Source: an uncultured Aureispira sp. (GTDB lineage Bacteria; Bacteroidota; Bacteroidia; Chitinophagales; Saprospiraceae). Taken from it: a DNA stretch of 37,056 nt. The notes under the pieces were generated by a model. The model made no database searches, was not told the origin of the DNA, and saw nothing but the letters and a program-made list of their open reading frames with translations. The stretch covers positions 1-37,056 of the forward strand of contig CALDEP010000154.1 in NCBI GenBank assembly GCA_937942475.1, read 5' to 3'. The position numbers and the translations under genes are program-made. Positions 8,659 to 16,689 of this stretch are shown here, piece by piece. How positions within the stretch are numbered: position 1 is the stretch's first letter; every line of letters starts with the position of its first letter.

Positions 8659-8683
8659 TAAGGTTCTTTGAGAAATTGTTTGG
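8659..8683 (+). promoter_or_regulatory. boxA-like leader element, copy 1 (bioB)
   Basis: The core GGTTCTTTGAGAAATTG resembles the boxA-type sequence (GTTCTTTGA...) of Bacteroidota rRNA leaders. It begins about 10 nt after the predicted transcription start. A 25-nt relative with two mismatches lies at 17639-17663, in the direction of paaC. A complementary CCAAAGAAC at about 8708 could pair with the core. Confidence 0.45.
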
Positions 8684-8849
8684 CGTACTTAAAATATTAC
8701 CACTAACTTGCCAAAGAACAAAATATAATAAGAAATAGATAAGATCGAATATTTGCTTTATAAACGGTCTTAGTTAACGGATTTGAATGCTAAATAGAAG
8801 CACCGACAAATAATTCAAATCTTCAAACCTTCAAATTAAAATAAGTACT

Positions 8850-9839
8850 ATGAGTTTACGCAATGATTGGACAAGAGAAGAAATCGAAGCCATTTACAAC
8901 AAGCCACTTTTAGAGCTAATCTATGAAGCAGCTACAATTCATCGTAAAAACAATGATCCTAGTGAAGTACAGGTATCCACTCTTTTGTCTATCAAAACAG
9001 GGGGTTGTCCTGAGAACTGTTCTTACTGTCCTCAATCGATTCATCATAATACCGGTTTAGAGCCAGAACGCTTACTGACTTTGGATGAAGTAATGACTAA
9101 AGCAAGTATTGCTAGCCAAAATGGTTCTACTCGATTCTGTATGGGGGCTGCTTGGAGAAACGTAAAAGATAACAAACAATTTGATCGTGTTATTGATATG
9201 GTCAAAGGGGTAAATACCTTGGGTATGGAAGTTTGTTGTACTTTAGGTATGTTGACAAAACAACAAGCCGAACGTTTAAAAGAGGCTGGATTACATGCTT
9301 ACAATCACAACCTAGATACCTCGGAAGGACATTATGCTGAAATTATTACTACTAGAACCTACAAAGATCGTTTAGACACTTTGGAGCACGTTAGAGAAAC
9401 AGGCTTAAATGTTTGTAGTGGTGGTATTATTGGCTTGGGAGAAACGGCAGAAGATCGAATTATCATGTTGCACACCTTGGCTAATTTGCCAAAACATCCT
9501 GAGTCGGTTCCTGTAAATGCTTTGGTAGCCGTAAAAGGAACGCCTTTAGAAAATCAAGAACGTGTTTCTGTTTGGGACATGGTTCGCATGATTGCTACCG
9601 CTAGAATCATTATGCCAAAATCACAAGTGCGTCTTTCTGCTGGTCGTCAAGAAATGCCGATTACAGAACAAGCTTTATGTTTCATGGCTGGCGCTAGTTC
9701 TATCTTTGCTGGAGAGAAGTTATTAACGACTCCAAATCCAGATGTTAATCAAGATAAGATGATGTTTGAATTGTTGGGAATCAGACCTATGGCTGCATTC
9801 AAAGGTCAAGAAAAGGAATTGGAAGCAACAGAATTCTAA
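8850..9839 (+). CDS. bioB: Biotin synthase
   Basis: Radical-SAM enzyme that inserts sulfur into dethiobiotin, the last step of biotin synthesis. The radical-SAM CxxxCxxC cluster is C53, C57 and C60 ([10 protein letters not shown]). Other family marks are YNHNLDTS near residue 152, GLGET and SAGRQEM. The 329-residue length is normal for the family. No other bio genes lie in the window. It has its own promoter with a long leader and ends at a strong terminator. Confidence 0.97.
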   Translation: MSLRNDWTREEIEAIYNKPLLELIYEAATIHRKNNDPSEVQVSTLLSIKTGGCPENCSYCPQSIHHNTGLEPERLLTLDEVMTKASIASQNGSTRFCMGAAWRNVKDNKQFDRVIDMVKGVNTLGMEVCCTLGMLTKQQAERLKEAGLHAYNHNLDTSEGHYAEIITTRTYKDRLDTLEHVRETGLNVCSGGIIGLGETAEDRIIMLHTLANLPKHPESVPVNALVAVKGTPLENQERVSVWDMVRMIATARIIMPKSQVRLSAGRQEMPITEQALCFMAGASSIFAGEKLLTTPNPDVNQDKMMFELLGIRPMAAFKGQEKELEATEF

Positions 9840-9864
9840 TCAAAACGTATAAAAGAATATTTTC

Positions 9865-9899
9865 AAAGCACTACTTCAAAAAGGTAGTGCTTTTTTTAT
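9865..9899. terminator. Terminator after bioB (bidirectional)
   Basis: AAAGCACTAC (9865-9874) pairs with GTAGTGCTTT (9884-9893), with a 9-nt loop, and is followed by a T-run on the plus strand. It lies between the convergent bioB and the membrane-protein operon and may serve both. Confidence 0.85.
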
Positions 9900-9904
9900 T
9901 TCAC

Positions 9905-10309
9905 TTAGCCAAAGAAACCTCCATATATAATATAAGAAAGCGTGCCAAACAACCAGATAAACAACAAGGCTGTTGCTCGCCACAAACGACTATTATCCTC
10001 AAATAAGTGTTCTAAACGATTTGTGATAAGTTCAGGGTCATACCATTTTATGACTCTTGTATACTTAAATGCTGTATTGCTCCAATAAAACACAAGCCCC
10101 ACTAGTCCCATAAGCAGAACTCCTAACAAAAATACGCCTTCATTTTTATCTTCTAATGCAGACATAGCTACAAAAAAAAGACCAGCTCCTGCAATAAAAC
10201 CAAAAGCGGCTAATATACTCAACCAAATCTCCACTTTTCCAAGCTCTTTTAATAAGCTATTTCTATATTCTACATCAAGATTCTTATCGTCTAATAAATT
10301 AGGATCCAT
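9905..10309 (-). CDS. Small membrane protein, unknown
   Basis: A 134-residue protein, not recognised. A charged N-terminus of about 27 residues (MDPNLLDDKNLDVEYRN) is followed by hydrophobic helices at about 29-50, 60-78 and 110-130. A soluble stretch (KWYDPELITNRLEHLFEDNSR) lies between the second and third. It is the last of three genes on this strand, with a 2-nt gap to the preceding one. Confidence 0.65.
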   Translation of the reverse strand: MDPNLLDDKNLDVEYRNSLLKELGKVEIWLSILAAFGFIAGAGLFFVAMSALEDKNEGVFLLGVLLMGLVGLVFYWSNTAFKYTRVIKWYDPELITNRLEHLFEDNSRLWRATALLFIWLFGTLSYIIYGGFFG

Positions 10310-10311
10310 TT

Positions 10312-10698
10312 TTAGTTATAAGTGTTTATTAAGGCTGGAATTATCATAGCAATAAAAGCTAATAAAATAAGCATAAAGACTATTGGTCCCACCCTCCAAA
10401 AATGACGTTGTTTCTGAAATGCCAATTCTAAATCTAATTGCTCTTTTTCTTTTTGATAGGCTATTAAAAAACTTAAACTTTTTAATAGTAAATAGGCTAC
10501 ATAAGTACCTAATAAGCAAAAGGCTATATAAAATAGATGTTGCTCCTGAACCTCATCAAAGTAGCCAATCTCTAAGCTGAGATTTATCTCATATATTGTA
10601 AAACCCCAAGAGCTTAACAAAAATAGGGTAAAAATGAAGACTGTTAGCCGTTGCCAAAAGATAATTTTAGCTATGGCGCTTTCTTGTGTCGGTTCCAT
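10312..10698 (-). CDS. Small membrane protein, unknown
   Basis: A 128-residue protein, not recognised. It has hydrophobic helices at about residues 15-35, 52-78 and 102-124, and a charged linker rich in Lys/Glu/Gln (YQKEKEQLDLELAFQKQRH) before the last helix. It stands 26 nt after the coiled-coil gene and 2 nt before the next small membrane gene, so the three probably form an operon and perhaps one membrane complex. Confidence 0.65.
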   Translation of the reverse strand: MEPTQESAIAKIIFWQRLTVFIFTLFLLSSWGFTIYEINLSLEIGYFDEVQEQHLFYIAFCLLGTYVAYLLLKSLSFLIAYQKEKEQLDLELAFQKQRHFWRVGPIVFMLILLAFIAMIIPALINTYN

Positions 10699-10724
10699 GA
10701 AAAAGTGTTGGGTAAACCTTTATT

Positions 10725-11345
10725 TTAATCCAAATCCTTTTTTGAAAAACCAAGCTCTTTCAGATAAGCTTTCATTTCTTTCTTAAAACTAAATGTAGGA
10801 TGTTTACGAATCATATCGAAGGCAAAATCAAAATCTTTGTAACTGTATTGAATCGGTGCACTTGTCCCTAGCGTTGTCATCACTACAGGCGCATTGGTGG
10901 CTGCTAATACTTTTCTACTCGTGTCCAAAAAAGGAAAAATATAATTACGGACAAATTCTTGATATTTGGGTGGGTGCAATTCATAATATTGGTCCGCCAA
11001 ACGAGCATAACGATGCATGGTCTCTCTATATTCCATGACAAATACATTGCTCAATTCGTTTCGTCTAGAGGTAAGCATATTGACATCTTTGGCTTTTAGC
11101 TGTGCTTCCATATCTTTAAGAATAAGGCGCAAGCGTTCTTTTTTGAGTTTGTACTCATCTTCCAAGGAAAATAATTTATCGTTTTGTTGCAATTGAATTT
11201 GCTGGATTTGCGCTTGCAATTTAGCAATTGCTTCCATTTGTTGCCCTCGAACATACAACCAAGTGACCAAGACCACCACCACAAATACTAAAATATTAAC
11301 CACATAAAAAATCCAATCGGCTTGAATTGCTTCTATAAATGTCAT
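10725..11345 (-). CDS. Membrane-anchored coiled-coil protein, unknown
   Basis: A 206-residue protein. One membrane helix lies at about residues 11-32 (FYVVNILVFVVVVLVTWLYV). A coiled coil rich in Gln, Lys and Leu covers about 36-88, then a helical soluble domain runs to the end. The C-terminal segment (IRKHPTFSFKKEMKAYLKEL) is basic. It is the first gene of a three-gene membrane-protein cluster. No family assigned. Confidence 0.65.
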   Translation of the reverse strand: MTFIEAIQADWIFYVVNILVFVVVVLVTWLYVRGQQMEAIAKLQAQIQQIQLQQNDKLFSLEDEYKLKKERLRLILKDMEAQLKAKDVNMLTSRRNELSNVFVMEYRETMHRYARLADQYYELHPPKYQEFVRNYIFPFLDTSRKVLAATNAPVVMTTLGTSAPIQYSYKDFDFAFDMIRKHPTFSFKKEMKAYLKELGFSKKDLD

Positions 11346-11498
11346 TCTTAAAAGTTCTGGGTTATTAAATGCTTCGACTACTTTTCCTCTAGTTATTGAA
11401 CATTATTACGAATAAAAGGTAACAAAAGTTTATGATTCCAACAAGTAGTCCTGTATAAAAAGAACCGTCTTTATCAAAAAATAATTCCTTCTACAGAC

Positions 11499-11984
11499 TT
11501 ACTTTTTTCCACAACACTTTTTAAATTTCTTTCCACTCCCACAATAGCAAGGATCGTTTCGTCCTATTTTCACCGTTTTGGTCGCCGAAATTTTAGCTTC
11601 CGTTCCTTCTACAAAGTACCATTTTCCGTCCTCTTTTTTAAATAGAGAGTTTTCTGCATGCACTTTTAAGCTATTATTATACTTATAATGCGCTTTAAAA
11701 ACCACACGTCCTATCTGATCTTTTTCCAAGCCTTTTTCAGCACTAATGATTTCTAAGCGTTCCCAAACGGCTTCTTTTGCCCAACTTTCGATTGTTTTGC
11801 GATCGCTTTTTGCCCTATTGTCTGGATGTACGGTATTGATAATATAATCAATTTCCGCTTTAACATGCGCTGTATATCTAGAGCGCATCAAAGCTACCGC
11901 TGTTGGCGCTGCTGCCTTCCCCTCTAAATATGGAGCGCAACAATCTAGATATTCTTTTTGGCTATTACAAGGACATTTTTCCAT
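11499..11984 (-). CDS. YchJ-family SEC-C motif protein
   Basis: A 161-residue protein of the UPF0225/YchJ type. An N-terminal zinc motif ([13 protein letters not shown], from residue 4) leads into the NTF2-like middle domain, with RSRYTAHV and the WERLEI and VVFKAHY strands. The C-terminus is a second SEC-C motif ([20 protein letters not shown]), the same metal-binding element found at the SecA tail. Function of the family is not established. It follows the VF530-type gene by 5 nt and is probably co-transcribed with it. Confidence 0.88.
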   Translation of the reverse strand: MEKCPCNSQKEYLDCCAPYLEGKAAAPTAVALMRSRYTAHVKAEIDYIINTVHPDNRAKSDRKTIESWAKEAVWERLEIISAEKGLEKDQIGRVVFKAHYKYNNSLKVHAENSLFKKEDGKWYFVEGTEAKISATKTVKIGRNDPCYCGSGKKFKKCCGKK

Positions 11985-11989
11985 TCTTA

Positions 11990-12208
11990 TTATTTTTCAA
12001 TGGTTTGAATATACAATTCTTCTACTTTTTTTCTTGCCCAAGGCGTTTTCCTCAAAAACTTCAAACTAGATTTTATACTAGGATCATAATTAAAACAACG
12101 AATGTCAATTTTATGCCCAAGATGTTCCCAGCCATAAGCTTCTACCAAATGTTCTAAAATGCTTAATAATGTTTTTCCATGTAATGGATTATTAGGTTGC
12201 TTTTCCAT
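11990..12208 (-). CDS. VF530-type small DNA-binding protein
   Basis: A 72-residue protein matching the VF530/DUF2132 family throughout: [50 protein letters not shown]. Family members are small helical proteins described as DNA-binding on structural grounds. The frame continues to a TTG at 12223, but the ATG at 12208 gives the family's normal N-terminus. First gene of a pair with the YchJ-like gene. Confidence 0.88.
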   Translation of the reverse strand: MEKQPNNPLHGKTLLSILEHLVEAYGWEHLGHKIDIRCFNYDPSIKSSLKFLRKTPWARKKVEELYIQTIEK

Positions 12209-12494
12209 AATTTTATAAACCAATTTACTTTTTTTATTCTAAAATCCAAGTAATTAAATTCTTTACATCAACAATTGGCTCCTCCTACTCTTGTTTATTT
12301 TAGTGCTGATTGAAGGCGTATTTGTCACTTAACAAGAGAAGTGAAAGTTTAAAAGTACAGCTTTTCAGATTATGTTAGTATATTTAGGAACTGTAATTTT
12401 AAAATAAGAACCTAGGTTTAAACAAATGCCATTTTTGAGTGCAGGTATTTTGTTGTTACTAGGCTTCTAAGACCTTTAGCCGATTTACCCAATT

Positions 12495-15182
12495 ATGATG
12501 GAGACAAAAACAAAAGAACATGCGCTGCAATTAGAAGCCGTCTTTTTTTCAACCTTAGATTCTTTGCGTGGTGTTTGGGATGCCAACAATGCCAGCAGCG
12601 TTTTGCTTTCGTTAGTTTTTTTCAAACGAATGCTTGCCCTTCAGGAAGAGCAAGCCTTTGACTTTATCGAAACGCAGCCTAAAGATTACCTTTGGGCTAG
12701 TGAGTTTAGAAGTAAGGTAGTCGAGGATGCCGACTTAGCCATGCGAGCACTAATCGGAACATTAACGCAGTTTTCTAAGCGAAACAAACCGCTAAAAAAT
12801 ATTTTCGCTCCTTTGGGTTTGGCTTTGCAGGAAGAAAGTAATTTACAGTTATTGATTCAAGTCATTTTGGTTTTAGAAGATTTAGATTTTTCAACCAAGG
12901 CGATTTCTATCCTTGAATTTGGGACCTTTTTTAATGATAGTTTGTATCGAACTGCTTTGCGGGCGAGCAGTACGGGCATCAAAAGAACAACTCCTAAAAC
13001 GATTAATGAACTCCTAGTCAAACTGGTCCATCCCAAAGCCAATGAATCTGTTTATGACCCAACAGTAGGGCAAGGTTCTAGTTTGATTGCTTTTTTGAAT
13101 GAAGAACCTAATTTACATATCTTTGCACAAGAGCAAAACATTCATATTTGGGCACTTTGCAAAATGAATTTGTGGGCAAATGGCGCTTACAAAGCTCAAA
13201 TTAGCAACGGAAATACGCTTGTAGAAGATTTGCAAGAACAACTGAAAGTAGATATTGCCATTACCCATTTTCCTTTTGGGCAATACATTTCCACCGAAAA
13301 AATTAAAGAACAATCCTATACGTCTATTCCCTTTGATGTCAGTACGCCACACATTCCTTGTAATAGTTTATTTATTCAACTAGTACTTTCCAAGCTCAAT
13401 GCCAAGGGGCGTTTAGCGACCATCATTCCTATTCAAATGCTTGTGGAGGACAAGGAAGATCGCAAATTAAGAGAGTTTCTCATTCGTCGAGACCTTTTAG
13501 AAGCGGTCATTACCCTCCCCTATGGTTTGTTGCATTCTACGGGAATTCCGATTTGTATTTTGGTTATTAATAAAAATAAAAGTTACCAAAGAAAAGAACA
13601 AATTTTGTTTATCAATGGAGCTAATTTGAATGTCAAAACGCAGTCTAAATTAAGTCGAGAATTAACTTCTGAGCACGTGGAGTATATTAGTGCTGTTTTT
13701 CATCAATTGGACACCGAGTCTACGCCAGAATTAGAAGCCTGTGTTTCTAACATTCCTTTGCATCAAGTCATTTTAAATGATTATAATTTAGATGCCAAAC
13801 GATACGCCTCGCCTTTTATCGCTCAATTAAAATTGTTGGAGGATTATGGGCAATTAATTCGACTGAAAGAGATCTTTAAATCTGAACGCCCAGCGCTTTG
13901 GTTTGATGAAACACCTTATCAAGACATTCCTTACATTCGCCCTCAAAACTTAGGCAAGTCCATTACCAATTATTTGATTGATGTGACTCAAATCCCGAAT
14001 ACGAATGAAGTTCAACAAGTTGCAGGGCAGTTAATTAACGAGTCTATTCTCTTGGTCAATCGTTCTGGTCGAAGCCTCAGAACCAGCTATTTTGTTTTTC
14101 AAGGAATGTCCATTTTAGTCAATGAAGACATCATGACCTTTAGGGTAGACGAAGATAAAATTTTGATTGAATACCTCCTATTTCAATTGCACGATAGTCT
14201 ATTTATACAGCAACTCAATATGTATAAAATGGATTATCAACACAATACAATTACAGAAGAACATTTTGAAGGGCTTCAAATCAATCTACCTTCTCTAGAA
14301 GAACAAGCGACGGTTATTAAAGAAACCAAAATTCGCTTATTACAAGAAGAGGAAAAAAAGGTAGAACAATTGCGTAATGACCTTAATTTGGGCAAGCAAA
14401 AAGCGCAAAATGAACAGTACAAAATCATCTCTTCCTTACAACACGAATTAGGGAATCGTTTACCTGCTGTTTTAACAGAAATTAAAAATCTAAAATATCA
14501 TTTAAAAGATAAAGAAGAAGATCAAACGCCTATTAATTTTTCGGAGCCAATGTTCCCTATTTTTGAAGGAGAAGATGCTGATTCTATTGATAATTTAGGA
14601 ACACTAATAGAGCGCATTGAATCTATTTTGGTCCACTCCATTAATAGCTTGGATTCAACGGGAGATATTATTAAGGCAGATCGTAGCAAATTGAATCTAG
14701 AACGCATTAAAATCAAAGGGTTTTTAGAAGAAATTCAGCAATTTTATACGCAAGAAACTAGTTTTAGAATTCAAATTGAAGTAGAGGAAGATGCCAAAGG
14801 GCGAGAAATTCCAATTTATACACTCATTGATAAAACGCAACTAACGACCGTTATTACCAACCTGATTGATAATGCCAAACGGCATGGGTTTGTACAAAAA
14901 AACAAGCAATATACCATTCAGTTTAGAGTAGGATTATCTTCTGACCAACAGGAGGTTATTATTATTTATAAAAATGATGGAGAAAAATTCCCTGATAATT
15001 TTTCTTTTGAAGATTTTATCGGTTATGGTAATTATGCAGGTCAAACAGGACATTCTGGAATTGGTGGCTATTTAATCCATCAAATCATTGACAACCACAA
15101 TGGAAACATCAATTATCGAAAACTAACAGATCGTCGTGACCCCTTCAAAGTTCAATTTGAAATTGCCTTACCCATTTTGTAA
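12495..15182 (+). CDS. Fusion: N6-DNA-methylase-like, HsdS-like and histidine-kinase-like domains
   Basis: An 895-residue protein in four parts. Residues 1-165 resemble the HsdM N-terminal helical region (WDANNASSVLLSLVFFKRM). Residues 166-400 are an N6-methylase fold with SAM motif I DPTVGQGSS (188-196), but the catalytic NPPF position reads HFPF (258-261). Its end, AVITLPYGLLHSTGIPICIL, is typical of HsdM. Residues 450-610 look like one HsdS target-recognition unit, ending LPSLEEQATVI. After a coiled coil comes a kinase-like unit: candidate H-box SLQHELGNRLP (H650), N-box TNLIDNAKRHG (788-798), an atypical G1 (NDGEKFP) and a G2-like GHSGIGGYL (852-860). No HsdR or response regulator lies nearby. 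It probably heads an operon with the next two genes. Role unknown: DNA- or epigenome-sensing signalling or defence are possibilities. Confidence 0.85.
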   Translation: MMETKTKEHALQLEAVFFSTLDSLRGVWDANNASSVLLSLVFFKRMLALQEEQAFDFIETQPKDYLWASEFRSKVVEDADLAMRALIGTLTQFSKRNKPLKNIFAPLGLALQEESNLQLLIQVILVLEDLDFSTKAISILEFGTFFNDSLYRTALRASSTGIKRTTPKTINELLVKLVHPKANESVYDPTVGQGSSLIAFLNEEPNLHIFAQEQNIHIWALCKMNLWANGAYKAQISNGNTLVEDLQEQLKVDIAITHFPFGQYISTEKIKEQSYTSIPFDVSTPHIPCNSLFIQLVLSKLNAKGRLATIIPIQMLVEDKEDRKLREFLIRRDLLEAVITLPYGLLHSTGIPICILVINKNKSYQRKEQILFINGANLNVKTQSKLSRELTSEHVEYISAVFHQLDTESTPELEACVSNIPLHQVILNDYNLDAKRYASPFIAQLKLLEDYGQLIRLKEIFKSERPALWFDETPYQDIPYIRPQNLGKSITNYLIDVTQIPNTNEVQQVAGQLINESILLVNRSGRSLRTSYFVFQGMSILVNEDIMTFRVDEDKILIEYLLFQLHDSLFIQQLNMYKMDYQHNTITEEHFEGLQINLPSLEEQATVIKETKIRLLQEEEKKVEQLRNDLNLGKQKAQNEQYKIISSLQHELGNRLPAVLTEIKNLKYHLKDKEEDQTPINFSEPMFPIFEGEDADSIDNLGTLIERIESILVHSINSLDSTGDIIKADRSKLNLERIKIKGFLEEIQQFYTQETSFRIQIEVEEDAKGREIPIYTLIDKTQLTTVITNLIDNAKRHGFVQKNKQYTIQFRVGLSSDQQEVIIIYKNDGEKFPDNFSFEDFIGYGNYAGQTGHSGIGGYLIHQIIDNHNGNINYRKLTDRRDPFKVQFEIALPIL

Positions 15183-15201
15183 AATCGTAATTTAAACTCG
15201 T

Positions 15202-15381
15202 ATGCAAAACCTAAAAACAGCCTTAATATTACTCGGTTTTTTAGTCTATTTTCTGTATTCTTGCAGTAGTAATCGCGATACAGCTATACAGTCGGGTAGT
15301 TTGGTCATGGAATTGCATCCTTGGTATGGTTCTGCAGCTCTAGTTGAGGTTAATACAATTCATAATAAAATAAAGAAATAG
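15202..15381 (+). CDS. Small lipoprotein, 59 residues
   Basis: A short ORF from the ATG at 15202 to TAG at 15379-15381. It has a hydrophobic signal segment (TALILLGFLVYFLYSC) and a lipobox-like LYSC with Cys21 as the likely lipidated residue, followed by SSNRDT. The mature part is only about 39 residues. It begins 19 nt after the fusion protein's stop and ends 4 nt before the ROK kinase start, which supports a real gene in an operon. No family recognised. The reading-frame fit and lipobox are seen; export and lipidation are inferred. Confidence 0.65.
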   Translation: MQNLKTALILLGFLVYFLYSCSSNRDTAIQSGSLVMELHPWYGSAALVEVNTIHNKIKK

Positions 15382-15385
15382 TAAA

Positions 15386-16336
15386 TTGAAAGTATCTGTA
15401 GGAATTGATATAGGAGGAACAAATACCGTTTGGGGCTTGATCAATGAACAAGGGCAAGTCCAAGTAGAGGGTAGTATTAACACAAGGGAATACTCAAAAC
15501 CTAGTGATTTTGTTGCCAAACTAGCTTTAGATATAAAAAATGCCTTACTGGATTCTACATTTGAATTGGTGGGTATTGGGGTTGGTGCTCCTAATGGAAA
15601 CTATTTCAAGGGCACCATAGAATATGCACCCAACTTAGTTTGGGAGGGAATTATTCCCTTACAAAAAATGTTTCAAGCGCATTTTAATTTACCGATTTGG
15701 GTGACCAACGATGCCAATGCTGCTGCTATTGGAGAAATGTTGTTTGGTGTCGCTAAAGGAATGAAAGACTTTATTGTCGTTACTTTGGGCACAGGATTGG
15801 GCAGTGGTTTTGTCGTGAATGGAGAAGTAATTTATGGGCACGATGGTTTTGCAGGGGAATTGGGACACACCATTGTCGAACGCAATGGAAGAACTTGCGG
15901 TTGTTCTAGAAAAGGTTGCCTAGAAACCTATGCTTCTGCAACAGGCATTGTTCGTACAGCAAAGGAGCGATTGGAAAATTATCAAGGTAAAAGTTTGCTT
16001 CAGGAACAAGCAAAAATTAGTTCAAAAATCATTGCCGACTGTGCCAATCAAGGAGATGCCTTAGCTTTGGAAATATTTGATTACACAGGCGAACAATTAG
16101 GCTTTAGCTTAGCCAATACGGTTGCTATTTCTAGCCCAGAAGCCATTATTTTGTTTGGAGGTTTAGCCAATGCTGGTGCATTAATTGTTGATCCAACTCA
16201 GCATTATATGGAGCATTATATGCTCAATCTTTTCCAAAACAAAGTAAAATTACTCATCTCTACCGTACCACAACATCAAGCTGCTATATTGGGCGCAGGT
16301 GCTTTGGCTTGGAAAAATGTCAATGGCGCTTTATAG
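15386..16336 (+). CDS. ROK-family sugar kinase (glucokinase-like)
   Basis: A 316-residue ROK kinase, probably phosphorylating glucose or a related hexose. It shows the phosphate motif DIGGTN (8-13), the catalytic aspartate in NDAN (D109), the second phosphate motif TLGTGLGSG (133-141) and the ROK zinc site H161, C171, C173, C178 (ELGH and CGCSRKGC). The start must be the TTG at 15386: an in-frame stop lies at 15371 and no ATG or GTG falls between. It follows the 59-residue lipoprotein by 4 nt. ROK proteins with a DNA-binding N-terminus are regulators, but this one lacks an HTH, so it is an enzyme. Confidence 0.92.
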   Translation: MKVSVGIDIGGTNTVWGLINEQGQVQVEGSINTREYSKPSDFVAKLALDIKNALLDSTFELVGIGVGAPNGNYFKGTIEYAPNLVWEGIIPLQKMFQAHFNLPIWVTNDANAAAIGEMLFGVAKGMKDFIVVTLGTGLGSGFVVNGEVIYGHDGFAGELGHTIVERNGRTCGCSRKGCLETYASATGIVRTAKERLENYQGKSLLQEQAKISSKIIADCANQGDALALEIFDYTGEQLGFSLANTVAISSPEAIILFGGLANAGALIVDPTQHYMEHYMLNLFQNKVKLLISTVPQHQAAILGAGALAWKNVNGAL

Positions 16337-16689
16337 CATTATCATCTAAAGAAAAAGCGATTTAAAAATTTGAGGTTTTTTTATATCTATGGGATAACAG
16401 TTGTAACAAGGAAAATATAGAATCTGTTTAGCATTCTTTAGATTTTAGATCGCTGCGCTTGTAGATCCTAGATACTAGACCCTATTAAGCTGTAATAGAG
16501 TCTAGTATCTAAGAGTGAAACGATCTAAAATCTAAAAGCGAAGCGATCTGGACATAACTTTTAGATAAATTGATGCTCCATATGATTAACCAGCTACTTT
16601 TTGTCCTGTACATAGAGTTTTATGACAAAAAACCATTTTCAAATTTTCAAATCGCTCTATTTTTAACTTCTTTCAATAAACAGAACCGT
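16337..16689. other. Convergent intergenic region with a long hairpin
   Basis: Lies between the convergent ROK kinase and paaC. Apart from the 100-nt hairpin at 16437-16536 I see no gene. A weaker pair, TTTTTGTC near 16599 and GACAAAAA near 16624, precedes the paaC stop. Confidence 0.6.
16437..16536. repeat. Long imperfect hairpin built of TAGAT/ATCTA units
   Basis: Three nested perfect stems: 16437-16452 with 16521-16536 (16 bp, TTTAGATTTTAGATCG), 16469-16480 with 16500-16511 (12 bp, TAGATACTAGAC), and 16482-16487 with 16493-16498 (6 bp). The arms are internally iterative (TAGAT repeated). A trailing GCGAAGCGATC copies part of the left arm. It may terminate both convergent genes or be a dispersed element. 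Confidence 0.7.

Noticed and set aside
12495-15182. Complete type I restriction-modification system
   Set aside because: No HsdR-like helicase/nuclease is present within the window, the NPPF motif is altered, and the C-terminus is kinase-like.
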